Under the pieces are notes generated by a model, which ran no database searches, was not told where the DNA came from, and saw only the letters and a list, made by a program, of their open reading frames with translations. Both the position numbers and the translations under genes were made by a program. A DNA stretch of 24,349 nucleotides from an uncultured Bacteroidota bacterium (GTDB lineage: Bacteria > Bacteroidota > Bacteroidia > Chitinophagales > Chitinophagaceae), in contig CAIJZG010000263.1 of assembly GCA_903825065.1 (NCBI GenBank), positions 1 through 24,349 on the forward strand, read 5' to 3'. This document shows positions 6,625 to 14,088 of the stretch, one piece after another; the first letter of the stretch is position 1; every line of letters begins with the position of its first letter.

Positions 6625-8286
6625 ATGTTACCTAGAACGAACCCTACCACAACACAAGCTTGGTTTTTATTGAAGAAACACTTTGAAGAAGAAATGAATC
6701 GTAAACATATGCGCGACTTGTTTACTTCAGATACAGACAGATTTAAAAAATTCTCTTTACATCTTGAAGATATTTTGTTCGACTATTCAAAGAATATTTT
6801 GAACGAAAAAACATTAAAGCTATTATTAGAATTAGCCGAAGATTGCAAACTGAAAGATGCAATAAAGGCTTTATGCAATGGAGAAAAAATAAACGAAACA
6901 GAAGGTCGAGCTGTATTGCATACTGCTTTGAGAAATTTTTCTGGCCATCCAATTATTTTAGATGGTAATGATATTATGCCAGGCATTCAAAAAGTGCTAG
7001 GTCAAATGAAAAATTTTTGTGAAGTTATCCATAGCGGAAACTGGAAAGGATATACCGGTAAACCTATTCGTTATATCGTAAACATTGGAATAGGCGGAAG
7101 TGATTTAGGTCCTGTAATGGTTACAGAAGCACTTAAACCTTATTGGATGAAAGGTTTTGAAACATTATTTGTTAGTAATGTTGACGGTACTCATATAGCT
7201 GAGACCTTAAAAAAAATAAATCCAGAAGAAACATTGTTTTTAATCGCTTCAAAAACTTTTACTACTCAGGAAACTATGACCAATGCGCATACTGCACGAA
7301 ATTGGTTTTTAGGATCTGGCGCCTCAGAATCAGATATCGCAAAACATTTTGCAGCGCTTAGTACTAATGAAAAAGCAGTTACTACTTTTGGAATTGACAA
7401 AGCAAATATGTTTGAATTTTGGGATTGGGTTGGAGGAAGATATTCTTTATGGAGTGCTATCGGTTTATCAATTGCCTTAACAATCGGTTATGATAATTTC
7501 ATATTGCTATTAAAGGGAGCCGAAACTGCCGACAAACATTTACAAACAGCACCTCTTAATAAAAACATTCCTGTTTTGATGGCATTAATTGGTGTTTGGT
7601 ATACTAATTTCATGGGCGCACAATGTGAAGCCATTTTACCATATGATCAATATATGCATCGTTTTGCAGCTTATTTCCAACAAGGCAATATGGAAAGTAA
7701 TGGCAAAAGTGTAGATAGAAATGGTAATCCAGTAAATTATGCAACAGGGCCAGTGATTTGGGGAGAGCCCGGTACTAATGGCCAGCATGCGTTTTATCAA
7801 TTGATTCATCAAGGTACCATGTTAATACCATGTGATTTTATAGCTCCAGCAAAAAGTCATAATCCAATAGGCGATCATCACGTAAAATTGATGTCGAACT
7901 TTTTTGCTCAAACAGAAGCATTGATGAATGGAAAATCAGAAAACGAAGTGAAGGTCGAATTGATGAAAGCGGGAAAATCAGAAGATGAAATTAAAAAAAT
8001 CACCCCATTCAAAGTTTTCTCAGGAAATAAACCCACAAATTCAATTTTAGTAAAAGAAATTACACCTTACACACTAGGCACTCTGATAGCTTTGTACGAA
8101 CACAAAATATTTATTCAAGGTGTATTATGGAATATTTTCAGCTTTGACCAATGGGGTGTTGAATTGGGTAAACAATTAGCCAATAAGATTCTTCCTGAAT
8201 TAGAAAATGAAGATAAAGTAGCAGGCCATGATAGTTCAACAAACGGATTAATCAACACTTTTAAAGAATTACGCAAAATTAAATAG
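6625..8286 (+). CDS. pgi: Glucose-6-phosphate isomerase
   Basis: This enzyme interconverts glucose 6-phosphate and fructose 6-phosphate in glycolysis and gluconeogenesis; it is cytoplasmic and usually dimeric. The 553-residue length is that of the classical bacterial/eukaryotic enzyme. The N-terminus 'MLPRTNPTTTQAWFLLKKHF' is characteristic and sets the start at the ATG at 6625, not the in-frame TTG at 6589. Other landmarks are 'NIGIGGSDLGPVMV', the phosphate-binding 'SKTFTTQETM', PGI signature 1 'DWVGGRYSLWSAIG', 'GNMESNGKSV', 'GEPGTNGQHAFYQLIHQG' (catalytic Glu and His region), and signature 2 'GVLWNIFSFDQWGVELGK' near the C-terminus. It lies between the threonine aldolase gene and a GNAT gene that starts one base after its stop, so the three are probably co-transcribed. 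Confidence 0.97.
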   Translation: MLPRTNPTTTQAWFLLKKHFEEEMNRKHMRDLFTSDTDRFKKFSLHLEDILFDYSKNILNEKTLKLLLELAEDCKLKDAIKALCNGEKINETEGRAVLHTALRNFSGHPIILDGNDIMPGIQKVLGQMKNFCEVIHSGNWKGYTGKPIRYIVNIGIGGSDLGPVMVTEALKPYWMKGFETLFVSNVDGTHIAETLKKINPEETLFLIASKTFTTQETMTNAHTARNWFLGSGASESDIAKHFAALSTNEKAVTTFGIDKANMFEFWDWVGGRYSLWSAIGLSIALTIGYDNFILLLKGAETADKHLQTAPLNKNIPVLMALIGVWYTNFMGAQCEAILPYDQYMHRFAAYFQQGNMESNGKSVDRNGNPVNYATGPVIWGEPGTNGQHAFYQLIHQGTMLIPCDFIAPAKSHNPIGDHHVKLMSNFFAQTEALMNGKSENEVKVELMKAGKSEDEIKKITPFKVFSGNKPTNSILVKEITPYTLGTLIALYEHKIFIQGVLWNIFSFDQWGVELGKQLANKILPELENEDKVAGHDSSTNGLINTFKELRKIK

Positions 8287-8287
8287 T

Positions 8288-8773
8288 GTGGCATTAAATA
8301 TTCGACCCATATTACCTTCTGACAATGCTAGTATTGCTAAAATTATTAGATCCTCATTAGAAGAGTTCGGAGCTAATAAACCAGGAACAGTTTATTATGA
8401 TGTCACAACAGATCATTTGTATGAATTATTTCAGGAAAATAAGGGTTGTGCCTATTTTATTGTCGAAGAAGATGGTTTGATTCTTGGAGGTGCCGGTTAT
8501 TTCCATTCATCCGGGTTAGATCAAAATACCTGTGAGTTGGTTAAAATGTATTTGTCAAAATCGTCTAGAGGAAAAGGTTTAGGGAGTAAAATGATTGCAC
8601 ATTGTATAGCTGAAGCCAGATCGAATGGCTTTACTCAAATGTATCTTGAAACAATGCCAGAATTAACAAAAGCCATTGAAGTCTATGAAAAATTTGGCTT
8701 TGATTATTTAAAAGGCCCAATGGGAAAAACTGGGCATGATGGTTGTGGAATATGGATGCTCAAAAAGATATAA
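8288..8773 (+). CDS. GNAT family N-acetyltransferase
   Basis: This is a predicted acetyl-CoA-dependent N-acetyltransferase of 161 residues; the acceptor is unknown. The GNAT fold is shown by the N-terminal 'NIRPILPSDNASIAKIIRSS', the central strand 'YFIVEEDGLILGGAGYF', the acetyl-CoA pyrophosphate-binding motif A 'LSKSSRGKGLGSKMI' (R/QxxGxG), and the C-terminal 'AIEVYEKFGFDYL'. The start is a GTG one base after the pgi stop codon; no better ATG is available upstream and homologues begin at this point. The tight spacing indicates translational or transcriptional coupling to pgi. The stop codon overlaps the left arm of the terminator that follows. Confidence 0.88.
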   Translation: MALNIRPILPSDNASIAKIIRSSLEEFGANKPGTVYYDVTTDHLYELFQENKGCAYFIVEEDGLILGGAGYFHSSGLDQNTCELVKMYLSKSSRGKGLGSKMIAHCIAEARSNGFTQMYLETMPELTKAIEVYEKFGFDYLKGPMGKTGHDGCGIWMLKKI

Positions 8774-8807
8774 AAAAGGCGCCACTAAAAATAGAGGCGC
8801 CTTTTTT
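8772..8807. terminator. Bidirectional intrinsic terminator between convergent genes
   Basis: There are perfect 12-bp arms (8772-8783 and 8796-8807) with a GGCGCC core flanked by an A-run on one side and a T-run on the other, and a 12-nt loop. It can end the aldolase-pgi-GNAT transcript on the plus strand and the PUR-alpha-like transcript on the minus strand. Confidence 0.93.
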
Positions 8808-8825
8808 ATTAACTATATTTTTATT

Positions 8826-9308
8826 TTACCATTTATCCACTTCTTCAGTAGCTGTAGGATTGATAAAATTATCAGTATTATCTTCTTTTATAGGCTTTAC
8901 TGGTTCTACTACAGCTGCTTCAATAACTTTTTTGTCCTCAGCAATAATTGAATTAGGTTGTTCCTGTGCAACAACTTCAGTTTCACTATATCCTTCTTCT
9001 CCTTCTGGATATTCATGATTAAATGCATCAAAATCAAAGTCAGGCATAAGATCGGTCTTAACATAATCGATAGCCTCACCTAATGCTTTAATGAATTTGT
9101 TGAAATCTTCTTTATATAAGAAAATTTTATGTCTATCATATCCATTATTATCAAACCTCTTGCGGCTTTCAGTAATAGTAAGATAGTAATCATTTCCTCT
9201 GGTAGCCCTTACATCAAAAAAATAAGTCCTTCTTTTTCCAGCTCTAATGCGTTTACTATAAACGCTGTCCATTTTCTTCTCGTTGTTCTCGTTATTCTCG
9301 TACGACAC
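8826..9308 (-). CDS. PUR-alpha-like nucleic-acid-binding protein (DUF3276)
   Basis: This is a small cytoplasmic protein with one PUR domain, a fold that binds single-stranded DNA and RNA in eukaryotic Pur-alpha and in the Borrelia regulator BpuR. The domain covers about residues 15-90, with 'SVYSKRIRAGKRRTYFFDVR', 'NDYYLTITESRKRF' and 'RHKIFLYKEDFNKF', followed by 'DLMPDFDFDAFNHEYPE'. The remaining C-terminus is acidic and probably disordered. The frame opens at a GTG at 9347, but that codon overlaps the promoter -7 element and would not be transcribed. The GTG at 9308 ('SYENNENNEKK') or the ATG at 9272 are the realistic starts; I chose 9308 because relatives tend to begin with such an Asn/Glu-rich leader. 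A 9-bp unit repeated about three times near 9275-9300 encodes that leader. It sits 93 bp downstream of the ABC transporter gene. Confidence 0.88.
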   Translation of the reverse strand: MSYENNENNEKKMDSVYSKRIRAGKRRTYFFDVRATRGNDYYLTITESRKRFDNNGYDRHKIFLYKEDFNKFIKALGEAIDYVKTDLMPDFDFDAFNHEYPEGEEGYSETEVVAQEQPNSIIAEDKKVIEAAVVEPVKPIKEDNTDNFINPTATEEVDKW

Positions 9309-9346
9309 AGTTAATTTAATTTTTGTTGTAGAATCTTTAAGCGGCA

Positions 9347-9376
9347 CAAATATAGGATTGTTTCAGAATTACCAAA
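9347..9376 (-). promoter_or_regulatory. Predicted promoter of the PUR-alpha-like gene
   Basis: On the minus strand, TTTG (9373-9376), an 18-bp spacer and TATATTTG (9347-9354) form the best match in the window to the Bacteroidota consensus of TTTG, about 19 bp, then TAnnTTTG. The start of transcription would fall near 9340, leaving a leader of about 30 nt to the GTG at 9308. Confidence 0.65.
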
Positions 9377-9401
9377 ATTTTGAATCATCTATATGTCGTA
9401 T

Positions 9402-11249
9402 TTAATTTCCCAGGTTATTTTCTTCCAATTCTTTTTCCTGTTCTGTTAATTGTAATCTGTATAATTCAGCATAATACCCATTTTGCATAATTAATGCGTC
9501 ATGATCGCCCATTTCAATGATGGATCCATTTTCAAGGACAATTATTTTATCAAATCGGAAAGTAGAGAATATCCGATGTGTAATAATGATAGCTGTCTTC
9601 TCTTTTAAATAAGTATAAAGATTAGATAAGATCTTATATTCTGTTTTGGCATCCACAGCACTTAGGCAATCATCGAAAACAATAATTTCAGGATCTTTGA
9701 TCAATGCCCGTGCGATAGATATCCTTTGTTTTTGACCTCCACTAAGTGTTACTCCTCGCTCCCCTATCAAGGTTTCATAACCCTTATCAAAACCTAAGAT
9801 TTCTTGATGTACATTAGAAAACAGGGCCGCTTTTTCTATTTTTTCTAGCGTTGCTTTTTCAGACAATCCAAAACTAATATTATTTGCCACTGTGTCGCTA
9901 AATAAAAAAACATCTTGTTGAACATAACTAATTTGTTCTCTTAAAATTTTAGAATCAATTTCTTTTACACCTTTTCCACCAATTTTTAGTAATCCTTCTT
10001 GTGGATCATAAAATCGCAATAATAATTGTGCTAATGTTGATTTACCGCTACCAGTTCTTCCAAGAACCAATACCTTCTGACCTTTCTCAATTATTAAATC
10101 TAAATTTCGAATAGCTTTTATTCCAGTATGTGGGTAAGTGAAATTAACTTTTTGAAATTCGATAGATCCAGTAATCGGCTTTATGGAAGGGCTTGCACAG
10201 TTCTGAACGGTAGGTGTAGCATGGAGGAATTCATTAATCCTTTTTTGAGATGCAGCTGCTCGCTGAATCATACTAGCTGTCCATCCAATAGCACTTACTG
10301 GAAATGTCAGCATGTTTATATAAATTACAAATTCTACAATCAAGCCTAATTTACTCGAATCATGTAAAGCCTGCATACCTCCGATACAAATGGTAAATAA
10401 AGTGCTTAGTCCAATCATTAACGCCATGCTTGGAAAATAGATAGATTCAACCTTGGCAAGACCAACAGCTTGCTCACGATAAGCTTCACTATTATTTTTG
10501 AAAAAAACAAGCATCGCTTTTTCTTGCACAAATGATTTGATTACACGAATTCCGGAATATGATTCCTGAGCATTAGAAGTTAGGTCTGATAATAAAGACT
10601 GTATTTTTTCGCTTTTTTTATTGATTACACTATTTACTAAATAGATGGTAATTGCTAAAATGGGCAAAGGAGCCAATACATATAAAGTTAGCATCACATC
10701 TTTTCTTAACATGCTAACCACACTAAAACCAATCAATGCTACAAGATTTATCAAATACATAATTGCAGGACCGGTGAACATTCTAACCCTGCTTACATCT
10801 TCCGACATGCGATTCATTAAGTCACCGGTACTATTGGTTTTATAAAAATTTGTATCCAGGCGCTGATATTGTTGGAAGATGGCATTCTTTTGATCAAATT
10901 CAATATGTCTACTCATTACAATAATTGTTTGCCTCATAAAAAACATTAATATCCCTCTAATGATGGCAAATAAAAGTATTGTAAGACTTGATATAGCAAC
11001 TAAAGCGGCAAAATCGAAATTATTAGTCTCTACCCAATGAATAAAACTGGCAACTAACCAATCATGAACTGGCTTACTCAATACAGGTTTAGCTCCAGGT
11101 AAATGAAGTTGTACTTGATTCACTACGAAACCAGTAATCTGGGGAGCTAAAACAGCAAAATAATTTGCTCCGATTACAAAAATAATACCAATAAAAAATC
11201 GATTTCGGTATTTCCAGAAATAAGGATTTATAGCAGAAAGATGTTTCAA
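9402..11249 (-). CDS. ABC exporter half-transporter (type IV, membrane domain fused to ATPase)
   Basis: This is an inner-membrane exporter subunit of 615 residues: an N-terminal six-helix membrane domain (about 15-330) fused to an ATP-binding domain (about 360-595). ATPase motifs are Walker A 'GRTGSGKS' (397-404), Q-loop 'YVQQDVFLF' (442-450), signature 'LSGGQ' (502-506), Walker B 'IIVFDD' with Asp526, and the H-loop His558 in 'IITHR'. Residue 527 is Asp where the catalytic Glu normally sits ('DDCLSAVD'), as in the MdlA/YheI/TmrA-type subunits that usually pair with a second half-transporter, yet no partner gene is adjacent. The start is TTG: an in-frame TGA lies just upstream and no early ATG would preserve the N-terminus. 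It is divergent from nuoA. Substrate unknown; drug or lipid export is the family expectation. Confidence 0.92.
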   Translation of the reverse strand: MKHLSAINPYFWKYRNRFFIGIIFVIGANYFAVLAPQITGFVVNQVQLHLPGAKPVLSKPVHDWLVASFIHWVETNNFDFAALVAISSLTILLFAIIRGILMFFMRQTIIVMSRHIEFDQKNAIFQQYQRLDTNFYKTNSTGDLMNRMSEDVSRVRMFTGPAIMYLINLVALIGFSVVSMLRKDVMLTLYVLAPLPILAITIYLVNSVINKKSEKIQSLLSDLTSNAQESYSGIRVIKSFVQEKAMLVFFKNNSEAYREQAVGLAKVESIYFPSMALMIGLSTLFTICIGGMQALHDSSKLGLIVEFVIYINMLTFPVSAIGWTASMIQRAAASQKRINEFLHATPTVQNCASPSIKPITGSIEFQKVNFTYPHTGIKAIRNLDLIIEKGQKVLVLGRTGSGKSTLAQLLLRFYDPQEGLLKIGGKGVKEIDSKILREQISYVQQDVFLFSDTVANNISFGLSEKATLEKIEKAALFSNVHQEILGFDKGYETLIGERGVTLSGGQKQRISIARALIKDPEIIVFDDCLSAVDAKTEYKILSNLYTYLKEKTAIIITHRIFSTFRFDKIIVLENGSIIEMGDHDALIMQNGYYAELYRLQLTEQEKELEENNLGN

Positions 11250-11265
11250 ATCAGTGGGTTTGGGT

Positions 11266-11297
11266 CAAAGGTACTATAACAGCGGAATCTTAATAAA
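11266..11297 (-). promoter_or_regulatory. Predicted promoter of the ABC transporter gene
   Basis: On the minus strand, TTTA (11294-11297, one base off TTTG), a 20-bp spacer and TACCTTTG (11266-11273, perfect TAnnTTTG) lie just upstream of the TTG start codon at 11249. The leader would be about 10 nt, which supports the TTG start. Confidence 0.5.
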
Positions 11298-11321
11298 TGT
11301 TTCGAATGCATATTAAATTAT

Positions 11322-11354
11322 TTTGTATTATTAATTTACTACTATCTTAATTTG
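11322..11354 (+). promoter_or_regulatory. Weak candidate promoter for the nuo operon
   Basis: TTTG (11322-11325), a 21-bp spacer and TTAATTTG (11347-11354, one mismatch to TAnnTTTG) lie upstream of nuoA and would give a leader of about 105 nt. The spacer is longer than usual, so this is only a candidate; the start region at 11420-11465 has no better match. Confidence 0.3.
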
Positions 11355-11364
11355 GGAATAGAAA

Positions 11365-11381
11365 ATGTTAAAAAATAACAT
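11365..11381. promoter_or_regulatory. Dyad in the nuo leader, possible operator
   Basis: ATGTTA and TAACAT are perfect inverted repeats separated by five A residues. The site lies about 10 bp beyond the candidate -7 element and 84 bp before nuoA. Its shape suits a dimeric regulator, but I cannot name one. Confidence 0.3.
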
Positions 11382-11465
11382 GACAAAAATCATATCAGCA
11401 TGTGCGTAAAATCAATGTTTAGACTATCTTCATTGCACTAACTTCATGCCTTGTAAAAAAGACCT

Positions 11466-11816
11466 ATGGGAGCTGCTTATTTAATCGTTTTAATTGCTGC
11501 CGCTATTGCATTTTCTGCTGGCGGTATTTTAATTGCTAAGATTTTTGTGAAAGGAACAAAAAACCCACAAAAAGGTCAGGCATATGAATGTGGAATTCCG
11601 ACAGTTGGTTCACCCTGGAATCAGTTTAATGTAGGATATTATCTTTTTGCCTTAATATTTTTAATTTTCGATGTGGAATTGGTCTTCATGTATCCTTGGG
11701 CTGTAGTTGTTAAACAAGTAGGTATGCCAGCACTATTTGAGATCATTATTTTCTTTTTCATTTTATTTATGGGATTTTTATACGCACATAAAAAAGGTGC
11801 ATTAAAATGGATATAA
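11466..11816 (+). CDS. nuoA: NADH-quinone oxidoreductase-type complex I subunit A
   Basis: This is a small membrane subunit (116 residues, ND3 homologue) that packs against NuoH near the quinone-binding site. There are three transmembrane helices at about 3-25, 58-78 and 86-106. The cytoplasmic loop contains 'YECGIP' with Cys42, the position whose accessibility marks the active/deactive states in mitochondrial ND3. Helix 2 carries the conserved 'IFDVELVFMYPW' acidic residues. It is the first gene of the eleven-gene nuo operon, 34 bp before nuoB. No Shine-Dalgarno sequence is visible, as for the other genes here. Confidence 0.96.
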   Translation: MGAAYLIVLIAAAIAFSAGGILIAKIFVKGTKNPQKGQAYECGIPTVGSPWNQFNVGYYLFALIFLIFDVELVFMYPWAVVVKQVGMPALFEIIIFFFILFMGFLYAHKKGALKWI

Positions 11817-11850
11817 AATATTTCAATTATTAAAATCGCTATTTACCTAT

Positions 11851-12387
11851 ATGATTTCAACAGAAAATACAACAACAAACGAATTTCCAGGCCATATAGA
11901 AGAAGTACCTGGTGGAGGCATTGTTCTTAGTAAGCTGGATGAGCTTGTAAATTGGGCTAGATCAAATTCTTTGTGGCCATTAACTTTTGCAACTAGTTGC
12001 TGTGGAATTGAATATATGCAAGTAGCAGGGCCGAAATACGACTTTTCAAGGTTTGGATTTGAAGTTGCTCGTGCAACACCCAGACAGGCCGATGTGATAA
12101 TTATTGCAGGTACTATTGTTAATAAAATGGCACCTGTTTTGAAAAGATTATACGATCAAATGGCGGATCCAAAATATGTTATTGCAATGGGGGCTTGCGC
12201 GATAAGTGGAGGCCCTTTTTTTTATAATACTTATTCAGTTGTAAAAGGAGCTGATCATGTAATTCCTGTAGATGTATATAGTCCTGGATGCCCTCCCCGA
12301 CCAGAAGCATTGATACATGCGCTGATTACTTTACAGGATAAAATAAAAATGGGAATGACCCGAGAACAAATGAAATCGGGTTTATAA
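11851..12387 (+). CDS. nuoB: Complex I subunit B (carries terminal Fe-S cluster N2)
   Basis: This peripheral-arm subunit of 178 residues holds the [4Fe-4S] cluster N2, which hands electrons to quinone. All four cluster ligands are present: the tandem Cys50-Cys51 in 'ATSCCGIEYM', Cys116 in 'GACAISGG' and Cys147 in 'SPGCPPRPEAL'. The rest ('RQADVIIIAGTIVNKM', 'VYDQ'-like segment near 101) is canonical. The first 20 residues are a short hydrophilic extension. The intact cluster site argues that this complex is redox-active even though the NADH-oxidising genes are missing from the operon. It precedes nuoC by 33 bp. Confidence 0.97.
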   Translation: MISTENTTTNEFPGHIEEVPGGGIVLSKLDELVNWARSNSLWPLTFATSCCGIEYMQVAGPKYDFSRFGFEVARATPRQADVIIIAGTIVNKMAPVLKRLYDQMADPKYVIAMGACAISGGPFFYNTYSVVKGADHVIPVDVYSPGCPPRPEALIHALITLQDKIKMGMTREQMKSGL

Positions 12388-12420
12388 AATTATCGTACTA
12401 TTTAATAATTGACTTCAATT

Positions 12421-12876
12421 ATGTTAAACGAGGAATTAAAAACAATCATCAGCGAAATATTACCCAATGCTAGTTTTGAAGAAACTGGTGAATGGTTGAA
12501 TATCGGATTAGAAGCTGCAGATTGGATAGAGTCTGCCAATAAATTAAGGAATTTCGAATCAATGCCTTTTAATTTTTTATTCTGTTTAACCTGTGTTGAT
12601 TGGAAAACCCATTTCACGATGGTTTATCATCTTAGATCGACTACAACTCTTGATAATATAGTAGTAAAAGTAAAATTAGATAGAGAAAAACCAGAAATAA
12701 TAACAGTTAGCGACATATGGCGAGGTGCGGAATTGTTTGAAAGAGAAGTATATGATTTATTCGGTGTGATTTTTCTGGAACACCCGGATTTAAGAAGGCT
12801 TTTATTAACAAATGATTGGGTAGGATATCCACTCAGAAAGGATTATGAAGATCCTATTAATATGATTAAACTTTAA
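12421..12876 (+). CDS. nuoC: Complex I subunit C (30-kDa type)
   Basis: This peripheral-arm structural subunit of 151 residues contacts NuoD and NuoI and carries no cofactor. The C-terminal family signature is intact: 'GAELFEREVYDLFGV' followed by 'HPDLRRLLLTNDWVGYPLRKD'. Upstream, 'FNFLFCLTCVDW' corresponds to the conserved L-xx-xD core. The frame opens at a TTG at 12409 but the ATG at 12421 gives the natural N-terminus. NuoC and NuoD are separate genes here, unlike the NuoCD fusion of E. coli. The 61-bp gap to nuoD holds no gene. Confidence 0.95.
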   Translation: MLNEELKTIISEILPNASFEETGEWLNIGLEAADWIESANKLRNFESMPFNFLFCLTCVDWKTHFTMVYHLRSTTTLDNIVVKVKLDREKPEIITVSDIWRGAELFEREVYDLFGVIFLEHPDLRRLLLTNDWVGYPLRKDYEDPINMIKL

Positions 12877-12937
12877 GATTGTTTTAGATAGTTGAGAAAA
12901 AAGCCAATGATGGCTGTAAAAAAACAAATCAACAAAA

Positions 12938-14053
12938 ATGGTTGAAGAAATAGGTAAAACAGCAGAAGGAGATTTAATAATTAATGTGGGGCCACAACAC
13001 CCAGCAACGCATGGTGTGTTGCATCTGATAATTACTTTAAATGGTGAGACCATCAAAAAAGTAGAACCACATTTAGGGTATATCCATCGTTCAATTGAAA
13101 AAATGTGTGAGAGCCTAACTTATAGACAGTTTATATATACTACCAGTAGAATGGACTATTTGTCTGCACATATCAATAATCATGCATGTGCACTTACTGT
13201 TGAAAAAGGCCTGGGGATTGAAATTCCTGCAAGAGCTCAAGTTATTCGTGTATTAATGGATGAACTGACACGGATTGCTTCTCATGAATTATGGTGGGGT
13301 GCCATGGCTATGGACTTAGGTGCATTTACGCCATTCTTCCACGCATTTAGAGAGCGGGAAACCATCAACGATATCATGGAAGAAACTTGTGGTGCAAGAC
13401 TTACCATGAACTATATGGTTCCGGGTGGCGTAATGATGGATTTACATCCGAATTTTCAAAATAGGGTTAAGAATTTCCTGACTTTGTATAAACGTAAAAT
13501 TCACGAGTACGATGAATTGGTTACAGGCAATATCATTTTCCAAAATCGTATGAAAGGTGTGGGCGTATTATCTAAAGAAGCAGCTATTAGTTTTGGAGTA
13601 ACGGGTCCTGCAGCAAGAGGTAGCGGGGTTTCTTGCGATGTTCGAAAATTGTATCCTTATGAAATTTATAATACCCTTGAATTTGATGAAATTTTAGAAA
13701 CAGAGGGGGATTCATTTGCTCGCTATATGGTTCGGTTAAGAGAGATGAATGAATCCATTAAAATTATCGAACAATTAATTGACAATATCCCTGAGGGAGA
13801 TTTTCAAGCAAAAACAAAAGCGGTTTTAAAATTACCCAAAGGTGAATTCTATCAAAGAGTAGAAACTGCAAGAGGCGAATTAGGAGTTTATATTGTTAGT
13901 GAAGGAGGAACAACTCCTTACAGAATTAAATTCCGCTCACCAGGATTTTCCAATCTTTCTTGTTTAGATCATATCACAAGAGGAGGAAAAATTGGAGACT
14001 TAATTGCATCGATGGGAACATTGGATTTAGTGATACCTGATATTGACCGTTAA
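12938..14053 (+). CDS. nuoD: Complex I subunit D (49-kDa type, quinone-site subunit)
   Basis: This peripheral-arm subunit of 371 residues forms the quinone-reduction pocket together with NuoB and NuoH; it is evolutionarily related to [NiFe]-hydrogenase large subunits but has no metal site. The quinone-headgroup residues are present: His25 in 'GPQHPATHGV' and Tyr74 in 'SRMDYLSAH', 49 residues apart as in Thermus His38/Tyr87. Other landmarks are 'HELWWGAMAMDLGAFTPFF', 'VTGPAARGSGVSCDVRK', 'GELGVYIVSEGGTTPYRIK' and the C-terminal 'LDLVIPDIDR'. It is slightly shorter than many homologues at the N-terminus. The next gene is nuoH after 35 bp; nuoE, nuoF and nuoG, which would normally come here, are absent. 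Confidence 0.97.
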   Translation: MVEEIGKTAEGDLIINVGPQHPATHGVLHLIITLNGETIKKVEPHLGYIHRSIEKMCESLTYRQFIYTTSRMDYLSAHINNHACALTVEKGLGIEIPARAQVIRVLMDELTRIASHELWWGAMAMDLGAFTPFFHAFRERETINDIMEETCGARLTMNYMVPGGVMMDLHPNFQNRVKNFLTLYKRKIHEYDELVTGNIIFQNRMKGVGVLSKEAAISFGVTGPAARGSGVSCDVRKLYPYEIYNTLEFDEILETEGDSFARYMVRLREMNESIKIIEQLIDNIPEGDFQAKTKAVLKLPKGEFYQRVETARGELGVYIVSEGGTTPYRIKFRSPGFSNLSCLDHITRGGKIGDLIASMGTLDLVIPDIDR

Positions 14054-14088
14054 TAAAACTATTTTGTTACTTAAGACAACATCAATAA

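Noticed and set aside
8736..9018. Plus-strand frames spanning the bidirectional terminator and the PUR-alpha-like gene
   Set aside because: They run through a perfect intrinsic terminator and antisense to a conserved gene.
9275..9300. Three tandem copies of a 9-bp unit
   Set aside because: It lies in the coding sequence and simply encodes the Glu/Asn-rich leader of the PUR-alpha-like protein; there is no sign of a functional DNA repeat.
11314..11338. Inverted repeat TAAATTA-N11-TAATTTA upstream of nuoA
   Set aside because: It consists only of A and T in an AT-rich spacer and is likely to arise by chance.
14054..14088. Possible remnants of nuoE, nuoF or nuoG between nuoD and nuoH
   Set aside because: The 35 bp hold no recognisable fragment of any of these genes in any frame, so there is no pseudogene to report.
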